Part shown: positions 34,899 to 42,373 of the stretch, one piece after another
How the letters are laid out: each line of letters begins with the position of its first letter
Numbering within the stretch: position 1 is the stretch's first letter
Assembly (NCBI GenBank): GCA_947500435.1
Contig: CANMRV010000003.1
Location: 665,271 to 729,270 of the forward strand
Length of the DNA stretch: 64,000 bases
Source of the DNA: an uncultured Flavobacteriaceae bacterium
GTDB lineage: Bacteria > Bacteroidota > Bacteroidia > Flavobacteriales > Flavobacteriaceae
Direction: 5' to 3'
Notes under the pieces: model-generated
The model's input: only the letters and a program-made list of their open reading frames with translations
Databases searched by the model: none
Told to the model about the DNA's origin: nothing
Made by a program: the position numbers and the translations under genes

Positions 34899-35444
34899 TT
34901 ATTCTTTTCTTATTTCATAGGTCAACTCGACCATTCCATCTTTAAAAGCGGTTACATCTTTGAGATGCAGCGGTATTTCTTGACCAATATAATCGAAGAA
35001 CAGTGTTCCGTCTCCCAAAACAACAGGCATAATAGTGAAGACGATTTCATCAGCCAACCCCAATTGTAAGAACTCTTTGGTAAGCAAAGCGCCACCGACC
35101 ATCCAAATATTCTCGTATTTCGATCTTAGCTCAGTATTTACAAAGCTAGGCAGGTCACCTGAACGAAATTCCACACTTTTCTTATCAGACTTTAAGTTTT
35201 TAGAGGTCAATACGAAAACAGGCTTCTCACCATAGGGCCAACCTAGTTGCAAAGCATGTTCATAGGTTTTTGAACCCATGACATAACAATCGATAGAATG
35301 AAGAAAAGCAGTAATATATTCTTCTGTAAGAGCTGTTCCTTTTTCATAGGTGTCTGTCGATTGCATCCATGAAATGTCTCCATCTTTTTTGGCGATAAAG
35401 CCATCAAGACTTGAGACCATATGAATAGTTATTTTCGAATTCAT
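34899..35444 (-). CDS. Dihydrofolate reductase-like protein (RibD C-terminal family)
   Basis: 181 residues from the ATG at 35444 (an upstream in-frame ATG at 35453 adds three residues). The RibD_C/DHFR fold is shown by ITIHMVSSLDGFIAKKDGDISWM at the N-terminus, DCYVMGSKTYEHAL around residue 68, and KYENIWMVGGALLTKEFLQLGLADEIVFTIMPVVLGDGTLFF (about 112-155). Members reduce small pyrimidine or pterin-like substrates with NADPH; the true substrate of this branch is not known. Confidence 0.9.
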   Translation of the reverse strand: MNSKITIHMVSSLDGFIAKKDGDISWMQSTDTYEKGTALTEEYITAFLHSIDCYVMGSKTYEHALQLGWPYGEKPVFVLTSKNLKSDKKSVEFRSGDLPSFVNTELRSKYENIWMVGGALLTKEFLQLGLADEIVFTIMPVVLGDGTLFFDYIGQEIPLHLKDVTAFKDGMVELTYEIRKE

Positions 35445-35504
35445 AGTTTGCATTCTTCAATTCGTAATTCCCTGGAGTAAGGCAGCTTTTACTACAATTT
35501 AAAA

Positions 35505-35930
35505 TTATTCTGAAAGATTAACTTGCCATGAAATACCATATTTATCTTCACACCATCCGAATTTTTTACCAAAGCCGTAATCTCCTGAATCGTAGTTGTC
35601 TAGAGGGACCATTATCTGACCTCCATTTGAAGAAAGTTTTTCGAATAAAGTCTGTATCTCATTTTCAGAGTCGCATTCGACGAACAATGAAACCCCCGGT
35701 GTAAATGACCAGGCATGATCATAATTACTTTCGGAGACCATATATGCTTTACCATTTAATGTAAATACTCCGTATTTGATAAGCTCCGGTGTTCCTCCAG
35801 GCTCTCCTTCAGTGTAGTTTATTATGCTTTTAATTTCAGAATTCGGAAAGAGAGAAGTGTAAAATTTTATCGCTTCTTCGGCTTTTCCGCATTGTTCACC
35901 TACAAATGTTAGAAATGTTGTTGTTTGCAT
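35505..35930 (-). CDS. VOC-family protein (PhnB/3-demethylubiquinone-like)
   Basis: 141 residues, ATG start. The motifs FLTFVGEQCGKAEEAIKFYTSLFPNSEI, YGVFTLNGKAYMVSESN, VSLFVECDSENEIQTLFEKLS and GKKFGWCEDKYGISWQV match the 3-dmu-9_3-mt/PhnB subgroup of glyoxalase-fold proteins. Activity is not established for this subgroup. Its start codon is 21 bases from the end of the lone attC-like element at 35952. The inferred cassette was therefore inserted directly in the upstream region of this gene, which may have replaced its promoter. Confidence 0.88.
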   Translation of the reverse strand: MQTTTFLTFVGEQCGKAEEAIKFYTSLFPNSEIKSIINYTEGEPGGTPELIKYGVFTLNGKAYMVSESNYDHAWSFTPGVSLFVECDSENEIQTLFEKLSSNGGQIMVPLDNYDSGDYGFGKKFGWCEDKYGISWQVNLSE

Positions 35931-35945
35931 TTTTTTCGAAATTTA

Positions 35946-36143
35946 ATTCAACGGCTGGGCTATGATTAGTGCGGCTCAGAAATCCGATGGATTTCCAGCT
36001 ACGTGCTAAGCAAAAGTTTTTGGTTTTGTTTTTCTTTTTTGTGTTCGAAAGCAAAATCCCAAAGATTTTGCGACATCATAAATATACACAGACCTTGGCG
36101 TAAAACTCGATGTCCGTATTAATTATAGGTATTGTTATCCAAC
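35946..36143 (-). repeat. Lone attC-like site far from the array
   Basis: The same family as the sites at 1-6.8 kb, closest to the copy at 3117-3327 (shared GGATTTCCAGCTACG and GCAAAATCCCAAAGATTTTGC words). The arms GGCTATGATTAGTGCGG (about 35957) and CCGTATTAATTATAGG (about 36114) pair on the plus strand with G-T wobbles. The core next to the gene is GTTATCCAAC (36134-36143). Confidence 0.78.
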
Positions 36144-36595
36144 GTTTTTTTTCGTTTTCAAATCCACGATAAAACAGTCATAATTCCAATTATTATTAAT
36201 AATCCTAATCCAATCAAAACTCCGAAACAACCATATTTGAAAATTTTATCTTTCCACGTTTCCTTGTATTCAGAGTTAGGTTTAATATCATTCCGCACTT
36301 CTTTTATCAATTCAACATATTCGAAGAAAAAATCACTTTCTTCATCAGATATTCCCTCATCAAGTCCAAATGTTTTAATTTTTCCTTTTTCGAATTCTTT
36401 TTCTGTCTCGAGTGCAGCTTCCAAAAGTTCCGCAGCGTGTAATTCAAGTCCTTGTCGATTCGCTTTTATACAACTTTCATCAGGTCCGCCCCCATATTGG
36501 AAATATCCAATGTACGCTTCGTCATAATTCTTTTGACTGCGTAATTCATTAATCAGTTTTCCAATTTCTTTATCGTTCATTCAAATGTTGGGTAA
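35952..36595 (-). mobile_element. Single integron-like cassette at a secondary site
   Basis: One gene (36158-36580) with one attC-like repeat. The terminal pair GTTATCCAAC (36134-36143) and GTTGGGTAAC (36587-36596) match 9 of 10 as reverse complements. No second repeat flanks the unit, so it appears to be a lone insertion. Joining the two flanks predicts an undisturbed target ...TATATATTAG/TTGAATT... directly upstream of the VOC gene (minus-strand reading). The insertion is inference; the geometry is seen. Confidence 0.68.
36158..36580 (-). CDS. Tail-anchored protein of unknown function (lone cassette cargo)
   Basis: 140 residues, ATG start seven bases after the cassette boundary core. The soluble N-terminal part is acidic and helical (ELRSQKNYDEAYIGYFQYGG, HAAELLEAALETEKEFEKGK), and the C-terminal 26 residues are a hydrophobic helix (YGCFGVLIGLGLLIIIGIM). 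This is the layout of a tail-anchored inner-membrane protein. I recognise no family. Like the array cargo it is short and membrane associated, and its leader is only a few bases long. Confidence 0.7.
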   Translation of the reverse strand: MNDKEIGKLINELRSQKNYDEAYIGYFQYGGGPDESCIKANRQGLELHAAELLEAALETEKEFEKGKIKTFGLDEGISDEESDFFFEYVELIKEVRNDIKPNSEYKETWKDKIFKYGCFGVLIGLGLLIIIGIMTVLSWI

Positions 36596-36729
36596 CTAAT
36601 ATATAGACGCAATATCGTAAAAATTGCAGCAATTCTAATAGAATTCAATGCAATCAAAAGGAAAGGAAGACGTAAGCGTTTACAATTATCTAAAGGTGTT
36701 TACAAATGTTTAATTTTCTTTAAACTAAT

Positions 36730-36753
36730 AAAAAAACCGCGCAATTTGCGCGG
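36730..36753 (-). terminator. Terminator downstream of Spy-like gene
   Basis: Hairpin CCGCGCAA-T-TTGCGCGG (36737-36753) with seven A (36730-36736) that become U on the minus-strand transcript; it lies 35 bases after the stop of the 36788-37237 gene. Confidence 0.87.
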
Positions 36754-36787
36754 CTCTTTAACTAAATCAAAACAAACCAACCTAAAA

Positions 36788-37237
36788 CTAATTTCTTGAC
36801 TTTTGATTACGTGCACCCTCTCTTTTTCCTTTGCGATGTTTTCCTTTCCGGTGTTTCATCTTTTCCCATTTCGCCATTTGAACATCTGATAGAATAGCTG
36901 CAAGCTTTTCTTTTTGAGCTAGCTGATAATCCAAGCGCTTATTGGCCTTTGCATATCTTTCTTCAGAGGTTAAGGCCTTCTTTTCCCCACTTTCTTTCTG
37001 CGCTTTTCGTGCTTCCATTTTAGCTTTGCGCTTTTCGGCCTCCTCAGTAAAGAAGGCTTTCATTTGTGTCTGTTGTGCTTTGGTAAGGTCTAAGGCCAAG
37101 GTTGCTTTTTTCGTTTGAAGGGTCGCCATCTGTTCAGGACTTAAATCTTTCATTCTTTCCCTACTGCCTTTTTCTCCTTTTTGTGCGAAGGTGATTCCTC
37201 CCGCTAATAGCACTATTGCTATAATTACTTTTTTCAT
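36788..37237 (-). CDS. Exported Spy/CpxP-like or DUF4890 protein
   Basis: 149 residues. Signal peptide KKVIIAIVLLAGGITFAQ. The mature part is highly charged and helical: RMKDLSPEQMATLQTKKATLALDLTKAQQTQMKAFFTEE, then a lysine/arginine-rich end HRKGKHRKGKREG. The LSPEQ/TxxQ pattern and length are like Spy/CpxP-type periplasmic chaperones and the DUF4890 group. The very basic tail is unusual. Periplasmic; a role in stress or metal binding is only inferred. Confidence 0.75.
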   Translation of the reverse strand: MKKVIIAIVLLAGGITFAQKGEKGSRERMKDLSPEQMATLQTKKATLALDLTKAQQTQMKAFFTEEAEKRKAKMEARKAQKESGEKKALTSEERYAKANKRLDYQLAQKEKLAAILSDVQMAKWEKMKHRKGKHRKGKREGARNQKSRN

Positions 37238-37361
37238 GAGTATAAATTTTAATGTGTTTGTACCTATGACGCGTGAAGATAAACTTGGTTTAATATGAGG
37301 TAAGGAATTGTGACTTTTTTAACGCTTCTTGGTGAGGAAGAATCCGAAAGAAGATAAAAAG

Positions 37362-37399
37362 AAAAACGGCATTGGCTTGGGGAAGCTAATGCCGTTTTT
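37362..37399. terminator. Bidirectional terminator-like hairpin after small gene copy 1
   Basis: Long stem AAAAACGGCATTGGCTT (37362-37378) and AAGCTAATGCCGTTTTT (37383-37399), with A on one side and T on the other. It terminates the minus-strand small gene at 37476-37628 and could also stop plus-strand reads. Confidence 0.8.
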
Positions 37400-37475
37400 G
37401 GTACTTCAAGTAGGTACTTTCAAGGTGAACGTTTCAAAGGTTTTTGGGAAACCTGGGAGCAGTTCAATATATTTT

Positions 37476-37628
37476 CTAGTTCAATGTTTCTTGGGCAGAA
37501 ACATGTTCTGTCGTATTATGGGCTAATTCGGTGTTTTGAATAGTATCAGTGTTTTCGATATTATAATACGCTACAGCTGCGATTACGAAACTTGCGAAAT
37601 ACAGAAAACTTTTTACTTTATAATTCAT
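37476..37628 (-). CDS. 50-residue single-pass membrane protein, copy 1
   Basis: MNYKVKSFLYFASFVIAA begins a protein with a short basic start, a hydrophobic helix and a polar threonine/glutamate-rich tail (NIENTDTIQNTELAHNTTEH) ending QETLN. It shares about two-thirds of its residues with the gene at 42019-42171, including the identical ending QETLN, and the surrounding non-coding bases are also alike (TTTTTGGGAAACC, ATTTTCTAGT). The conservation of reading frame between the copies supports a true gene. Function unknown; membrane anchored with the tail outside. Confidence 0.72.
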   Translation of the reverse strand: MNYKVKSFLYFASFVIAAVAYYNIENTDTIQNTELAHNTTEHVSAQETLN

Positions 37629-37855
37629 AACATTCTGGGTTTTGATTCTGGTTCAAATGTACAGCGCAAAGGCAAGCGAAAATCGCAGTTGTTGTCAAAA
37701 CCACCTTTTGTGATGTCAAAGTATGGGAAGTTGTGGAATAGTGTTTTCACTCATCGGATTTATATTCTTTTCACCGATGGGATGTGTTTTCGGTTCATTT
37801 GTGATACTTATCAATTGGAGATAAAAGTAGGCTGATGTTTCTTAGCTTATCTTAT

Positions 37856-37903
37856 TGCAAAACGCTCCAAGAGCAAAGAAACCGTGAAGCATGGAGCGTT
37901 TTG
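37856..37903. other. Long stem-loop downstream of protease gene
   Basis: Arms GCAAAACGCTCCA (37856-37868) and TGGAGCGTTTTGC (37891-37903) pair perfectly, 25 bases beyond the stop of the protease gene (minus strand). No U-tract follows on the minus strand, so it may stabilise the mRNA end rather than terminate it. Similar words (GCGTAAGGCG) recur at 27602-27630. Confidence 0.6.
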
Positions 37904-37928
37904 CGTAAGGCGCGATAGCTACAACAAC

Positions 37929-40900
37929 CTAGTTTCTAATAATCTTATAATTCTTAGTCTTATTAAACGTGCTTACATTTAAAATATAAATACCTTTTGC
38001 CAAGCCGCTTACTTGAATTCTTACTTGATTATCTACTACTTCGTAAAGCTTTGAAGATACTCTTGTGCCCCGCATAGCAAAAAGCGATACCACTAGTTCG
38101 GTTTCAACCCCGCCTTCAAGATTGATGGTAAGTTCATCTCCCTCAACAGGATTTGGATAAATAGCAACTTCAGGGTTTACGGCAAAAGTTTCCTCATAAA
38201 CTTCATCACAATCTCTACCAGAGCTGACTTGTAAGTTGTTCACGGGATTAGTCAATGACAAAGTGATTTCGGTTTGTGAAACCATTTGCGTTTCGTCATT
38301 TAATGTTACTTCATAAGTTTCGCTTCCGGTTAAGGTTAGAGTTACTTCTAATCGAGAATAGTCTACTGCTGTTTCTACAGAAAATGCTTCCGAAGGTTCA
38401 ATGGTAACATCAAAACATCCCTCATAATCGGGTTCACCATCCACAGTAATACAAACCGAATACATTCCCGCATCTAAATCTTCAAAAAGTACAGATCCTG
38501 TAAAATCTTTTGATATACCAAAAGTACTTCCCGATAGGGTAGCCTGATATCTATAATCTTCAGAAGCAGTAATTTGGATTCCTCCTTTATTGACTTCACA
38601 TGATGGAACATTGATAAATGAATAGTTTGATTCAGGCAATGTAAATGAATCATTGGCCGTATCACAGACATCACCGATGCCGTCATTGTCTGAATCAGCT
38701 TGGTCGGTATTTGCCTCGAAGGGACAGTTGTCTACAATATCTAATATGGTATCATTATCATCATCAGCATCACATACGTCTCCTATTCCGTCGTTGTCAG
38801 AATCCAATTGGTCTGCATTTGATGTATTCGGGCAGTTGTCATCTGCATTAAGGACTCCATCACCATCTAAATCATCTGGACTACTATCGCATACATCGCC
38901 TATACCGTCATTATCTACATCAGCCTGATTCGGGTTCGCAATCAGCGGACAATTGTCATCACCATCTAAAACCCCATCTTCGTCATCATCTCTATCGCAA
39001 ACATCGCCAATACCATCATTATCAGTGTCCAGTTGATCAGGATTGTAAGTTAATGGACAATTGTCCATACTATCTAAAATGGTATCATTATCATCATCGT
39101 CATCACAAACATCGCCTATGTCATCACCATCAGTATCCGTTTGATCTGCATTGGCCATATCAGGACAATTGTCATTCGCATTTGCAATGCCATCACCATC
39201 GGTATCATTCGGATCTTCACATACATCACCAATACCATCTCCATCACTATCTGCCTGATCTGCGTTAGGGGTTAATGGGCAATTATCATTTGCATCTAAG
39301 ACACCATCATTGTCGTCATCTTCGTCGCACACATCGCCCATAGCATCACCATCGGTATTCAACTGATCAGCATTACTAGTTAAGGGACAGTTGTCATCAA
39401 CATCTAAAATACCGTCATTGTCATCATCGTCGTCATCCGCCGGAGTACCTTCGATAACAAAATCATCAATAATAGCCCCCTCTTCATTTATAAATCCATC
39501 AGAATGGAATACGAACCTGAACATAATGTTATCAGCATTGGTCAAATCAGTTTCAGTTGCTGCATTTGCTGTAAAATCATACGCATACTCCGTCATAGTA
39601 GCATTTGTGCCTGTCCATTGTCCACCAGGGCAATTTTCGCAGATATTCGTACCCGGCACCATACTGCTGTTGTACCAATTGGGTTGGCTCGTTCTTGATC
39701 CAAGTAAATTCCAATTGACACCGGTATCTAACGAATATTCTACATAAAGTATATCATAATTGATTTCTATTTCATAAGCCATTTGAAACTTTAAAACCGG
39801 AGTTTCAATGCTTGAAAAATCATAACAATTGGTCACCAAGAAACTTTTCTTGTCATCAGGGTGGTTTCCGTTTAAAATTGTTCCATATGCATTTGTTCCA
39901 GAGGCAGCAGAGTTCAATACTGTACCGCTAGGTGCTCCTCTTTCCCAAACCGATCCATCACCTGTTGCATCATAAGCAATCAAAACGTCACCTGATGTTT
40001 CAAAAGAATTTATCTGCGCAGCAACTCCAGAGGTGTTTGCAAAGAAGTTTCGAACTATAGTATTGTTTGTCGGTAAATCGTCATTGGCAATTTGAGCAAT
40101 GATTTCGAGTGAAGAATCTCCTGTGGTAGTTAAGGTAATATCAGATAGATTAACCGTTAGTATTTCTTGTGGAGCTAATGTGTTTGAAAAGGATTGTGTT
40201 TCTTGGGTTCCGTTGTTAACCCTATAGAGAATATCAAATCCTGAAATAGTATTGAGTCCGTCGTTAATAAGTTCTATGGATGGCGCAATACTGCCACATT
40301 CTAAACTTCCGTCTTCAGGCGTTATGGCTATCAATCGAATATCATCCTCAGGAGTTTGCACAGTATATTGACCAGAAATTGAGTACTGCCCAAGGGAGGC
40401 ATAATCAGAATATCCCGTATCAACCGAACCTGTCCCAACACCTTGAATTTCTAGAAGGTAAAGTCCGGCAGAAAGATTTGAAGTTATGGAAGCACCTAAC
40501 CCCGTTGGATTACTAATGGCAATTTCAACTCCGTTTGCATCCAGTAGTCGTGCTTGTATGTCTAGATTCGGATGCACATCATGTGGGCTGAAATTAAAAG
40601 TTGCCGACCCTGCTTGTGCTAAAAAGGAAAACATATCAATATCATCTCTTTTATGAATGATACCTGTATTTTCTGAAGCGTTTACGTTTCCTCCGGCATC
40701 AGCCACGATTGCTGTAGCGGTATTTGCATTACTGCCATGATCATCAGCAATATATTCGAAATTGTTTGCTCCACCACCAATGACCTGAAGGTCGTTTTGC
40801 ATATTGGTTGCATTGGTATATTCACCCAGACTCCATTGTGCAACAGATTTGTTCAAACTAAAACCCATAATTGGCGCCCAGTTACCATGACCTTCGTAAT

Positions 40901-41825
40901 ATTCGGTCGAACCTCTGCCGTCATGATCGAGGCCCATCGTATGACCAATTTCATGAGAGCCGGTATCACCCGCTTGCTTTCCTGTAAATATATTGTATAC
41001 CCAAGCCGGGTCATCATTATTCCAAGAAAAAGAGTTTAGGTAAGCCACACCACCAGAACCTGGTTGCGCATCATCGGTCGGCGTGAATATACACATCATC
41101 CGATGATCTTTAGGGGTTGCATCAAAAATGGAACGATTGGTTGTTACATTAATATCAAACGGACTAAAATCTTCTGCCATGACTTCCCAGGCAATAGTTA
41201 TTTGAGCATCCGATAGGCCAGAACCCAAAGCGACTATTGTAGCTCCACCATTCCATGTAGTACCCGAAACGGTTTCTCCATCGAAATCTAAGTAAATAAC
41301 GGCTGGAGCTCCTGGTCGACTTTGTAAAGTAGTAGGAGGGAGTTTGCTGGTTAAATTTGATGACTTATCTTGAAGAGCTGAGCTTCCTTTTGCCTTGTCA
41401 TATGCGATACATAGAATTGAATTTATGTCGGTTTCTTCTACCAGAACTTTGTTCGCTTTGTTTGTAAATAGGCGATATGCTCTGTTTTCACTTTTTTCTA
41501 TAATGTGCCCTTCAAGTTTTCCATTGGTATAGGTAAAACTAAAAGAAGCATCATCTTTTCGATTTACAGAACCTACAAAAGAGGTAGTTTTATTTTCTTG
41601 ATTTTTGACATTCAAATTTAGTTCAAGTGTTTTTGAACTTGATAGTTGAATCGTCATTGGAGTACTTCCTTTACCAGTTTTACTGGTTTCAGAAAAACCA
41701 TCAATAAAGCTGGTTGGATTATCAGAAACTAAAACCGGATTAGTATTTTGTCGCTGCGCATTTAAAAAAGTGAAGCTGAAAAAGGAAAGAGCACAAACAA
41801 GTACTCGAATGTAAAAATATTTCAT
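37929..41825 (-). CDS. Secreted zinc metalloprotease with thrombospondin type 3 repeats and T9SS tail
   Basis: 1298 residues. Signal peptide (RVLVCALSFFSFTFLNAQ) and propeptide precede a metzincin-like domain with HEIGHTMGLDHDGRG at about residue 290 (HExxHxxGxxHD; zinc ligands His, His and His/Asp). A pre-peptidase C-like stretch follows (about 360-490), then an Ig-like part and a jellyroll-like region (CNCPGGQW-type, 600-800). Seven DxDxDG..DNCP thrombospondin type 3 units bind calcium (about residues 815-1070), and the type IX C-terminal sorting domain VAIYPNPVEGDELTINLEGG ... YKIIRN ends the chain. Type IX export to the cell surface or medium is indicated. The substrate is not known. The gene is flanked by the two 50-residue paralogues. 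Confidence 0.9.
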   Translation of the reverse strand: MKYFYIRVLVCALSFFSFTFLNAQRQNTNPVLVSDNPTSFIDGFSETSKTGKGSTPMTIQLSSSKTLELNLNVKNQENKTTSFVGSVNRKDDASFSFTYTNGKLEGHIIEKSENRAYRLFTNKANKVLVEETDINSILCIAYDKAKGSSALQDKSSNLTSKLPPTTLQSRPGAPAVIYLDFDGETVSGTTWNGGATIVALGSGLSDAQITIAWEVMAEDFSPFDINVTTNRSIFDATPKDHRMMCIFTPTDDAQPGSGGVAYLNSFSWNNDDPAWVYNIFTGKQAGDTGSHEIGHTMGLDHDGRGSTEYYEGHGNWAPIMGFSLNKSVAQWSLGEYTNATNMQNDLQVIGGGANNFEYIADDHGSNANTATAIVADAGGNVNASENTGIIHKRDDIDMFSFLAQAGSATFNFSPHDVHPNLDIQARLLDANGVEIAISNPTGLGASITSNLSAGLYLLEIQGVGTGSVDTGYSDYASLGQYSISGQYTVQTPEDDIRLIAITPEDGSLECGSIAPSIELINDGLNTISGFDILYRVNNGTQETQSFSNTLAPQEILTVNLSDITLTTTGDSSLEIIAQIANDDLPTNNTIVRNFFANTSGVAAQINSFETSGDVLIAYDATGDGSVWERGAPSGTVLNSAASGTNAYGTILNGNHPDDKKSFLVTNCYDFSSIETPVLKFQMAYEIEINYDILYVEYSLDTGVNWNLLGSRTSQPNWYNSSMVPGTNICENCPGGQWTGTNATMTEYAYDFTANAATETDLTNADNIMFRFVFHSDGFINEEGAIIDDFVIEGTPADDDDDDNDGILDVDDNCPLTSNADQLNTDGDAMGDVCDEDDDNDGVLDANDNCPLTPNADQADSDGDGIGDVCEDPNDTDGDGIANANDNCPDMANADQTDTDGDDIGDVCDDDDDNDTILDSMDNCPLTYNPDQLDTDNDGIGDVCDRDDDEDGVLDGDDNCPLIANPNQADVDNDGIGDVCDSSPDDLDGDGVLNADDNCPNTSNADQLDSDNDGIGDVCDADDDNDTILDIVDNCPFEANTDQADSDNDGIGDVCDTANDSFTLPESNYSFINVPSCEVNKGGIQITASEDYRYQATLSGSTFGISKDFTGSVLFEDLDAGMYSVCITVDGEPDYEGCFDVTIEPSEAFSVETAVDYSRLEVTLTLTGSETYEVTLNDETQMVSQTEITLSLTNPVNNLQVSSGRDCDEVYEETFAVNPEVAIYPNPVEGDELTINLEGGVETELVVSLFAMRGTRVSSKLYEVVDNQVRIQVSGLAKGIYILNVSTFNKTKNYKIIRN

Positions 41826-41910
41826 AGCATCGGTAGGTTATCGATTCTAAACGCGGAAACCTCCTAATTTATTGGATAGTTTTGGACTTTTAGATGAATG
41901 GTCGAAATAG

Positions 41911-41943
41911 AAAAAGGGCTTGGAAATTTCCAAGCCCTTTTTT
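41911..41943. terminator. Palindromic terminator downstream of small gene copy 2
   Basis: The nearly perfect palindrome AAAAAGGGCTTGGAAA/TTTCCAAGCCCTTTTTT is a strong bidirectional terminator between the small gene at 42019-42171 and the protease promoter region. Confidence 0.88.
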
Positions 41944-42018
41944 GATTGTTAAGTAGGTGTATTCGTGGTGAACCTTACTTTGGTTTTTGGGAAACCGAAG
42001 CTGGTTCAAAAATATTTT

Positions 42019-42171
42019 CTAGTTTAATGTTTCTTGGGTTGAAACATTTTCTACTGTGTTTTCAGCTAATTCAGTATTTTTGGCTATATCAGCATTTTCG
42101 ATATTATAGTAAGCCAATGCTGTGATAGCGAAACTTGCGAAATAAAGAAAGCTTTTAGTTTTATATGACAT
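42019..42171 (-). CDS. 50-residue single-pass membrane protein, copy 2
   Basis: MSYKTKSFLYFASFAITALA begins a paralogue of the 37476-37628 gene (same length, same SFLYFASF, YYNIEN and QETLN motifs). Both copies lie on the minus strand on opposite sides of the 3.9 kb protease gene. They share downstream TTTTTGGGAAACC...ATTTTCTAGT sequence and upstream TTTTGTGATGTCAAA and GTTGTGGAAT words, so the duplicated stretch is longer than the gene. Substitutions favour conservative changes (V/A, T/K). Terminators lie on both sides of it. No function is known. Confidence 0.72.
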   Translation of the reverse strand: MSYKTKSFLYFASFAITALAYYNIENADIAKNTELAENTVENVSTQETLN

Positions 42172-42220
42172 GATGATTTCGGTTTTGATTCTAGAGCTAA
42201 ACTACTTCGGATAAGAACAC

Positions 42221-42252
42221 AAAAAAGCCCATTGTTGCGAAATGGGCTTTTT
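42221..42252 (-). terminator. Terminator downstream of large metalloprotease 42374-44863
   Basis: Hairpin GCCCATT-GTTGCG-AATGGGC (42227-42233 and 42240-42247), flanked by A and T runs; on the minus strand it ends in a U-rich tract, about 120 bases after the stop at 42374. Confidence 0.8.
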
Positions 42253-42373
42253 GTGATGTCAAAATGCGCTATGTTGTGGAATGGCGTTTTTCTTTATCGG
42301 ATTTTCTGTTCAGTTCATCGAGAGGTCAATAAAAATGGTATTTATCGAGCCCTATCGATTACTATATACAAAC

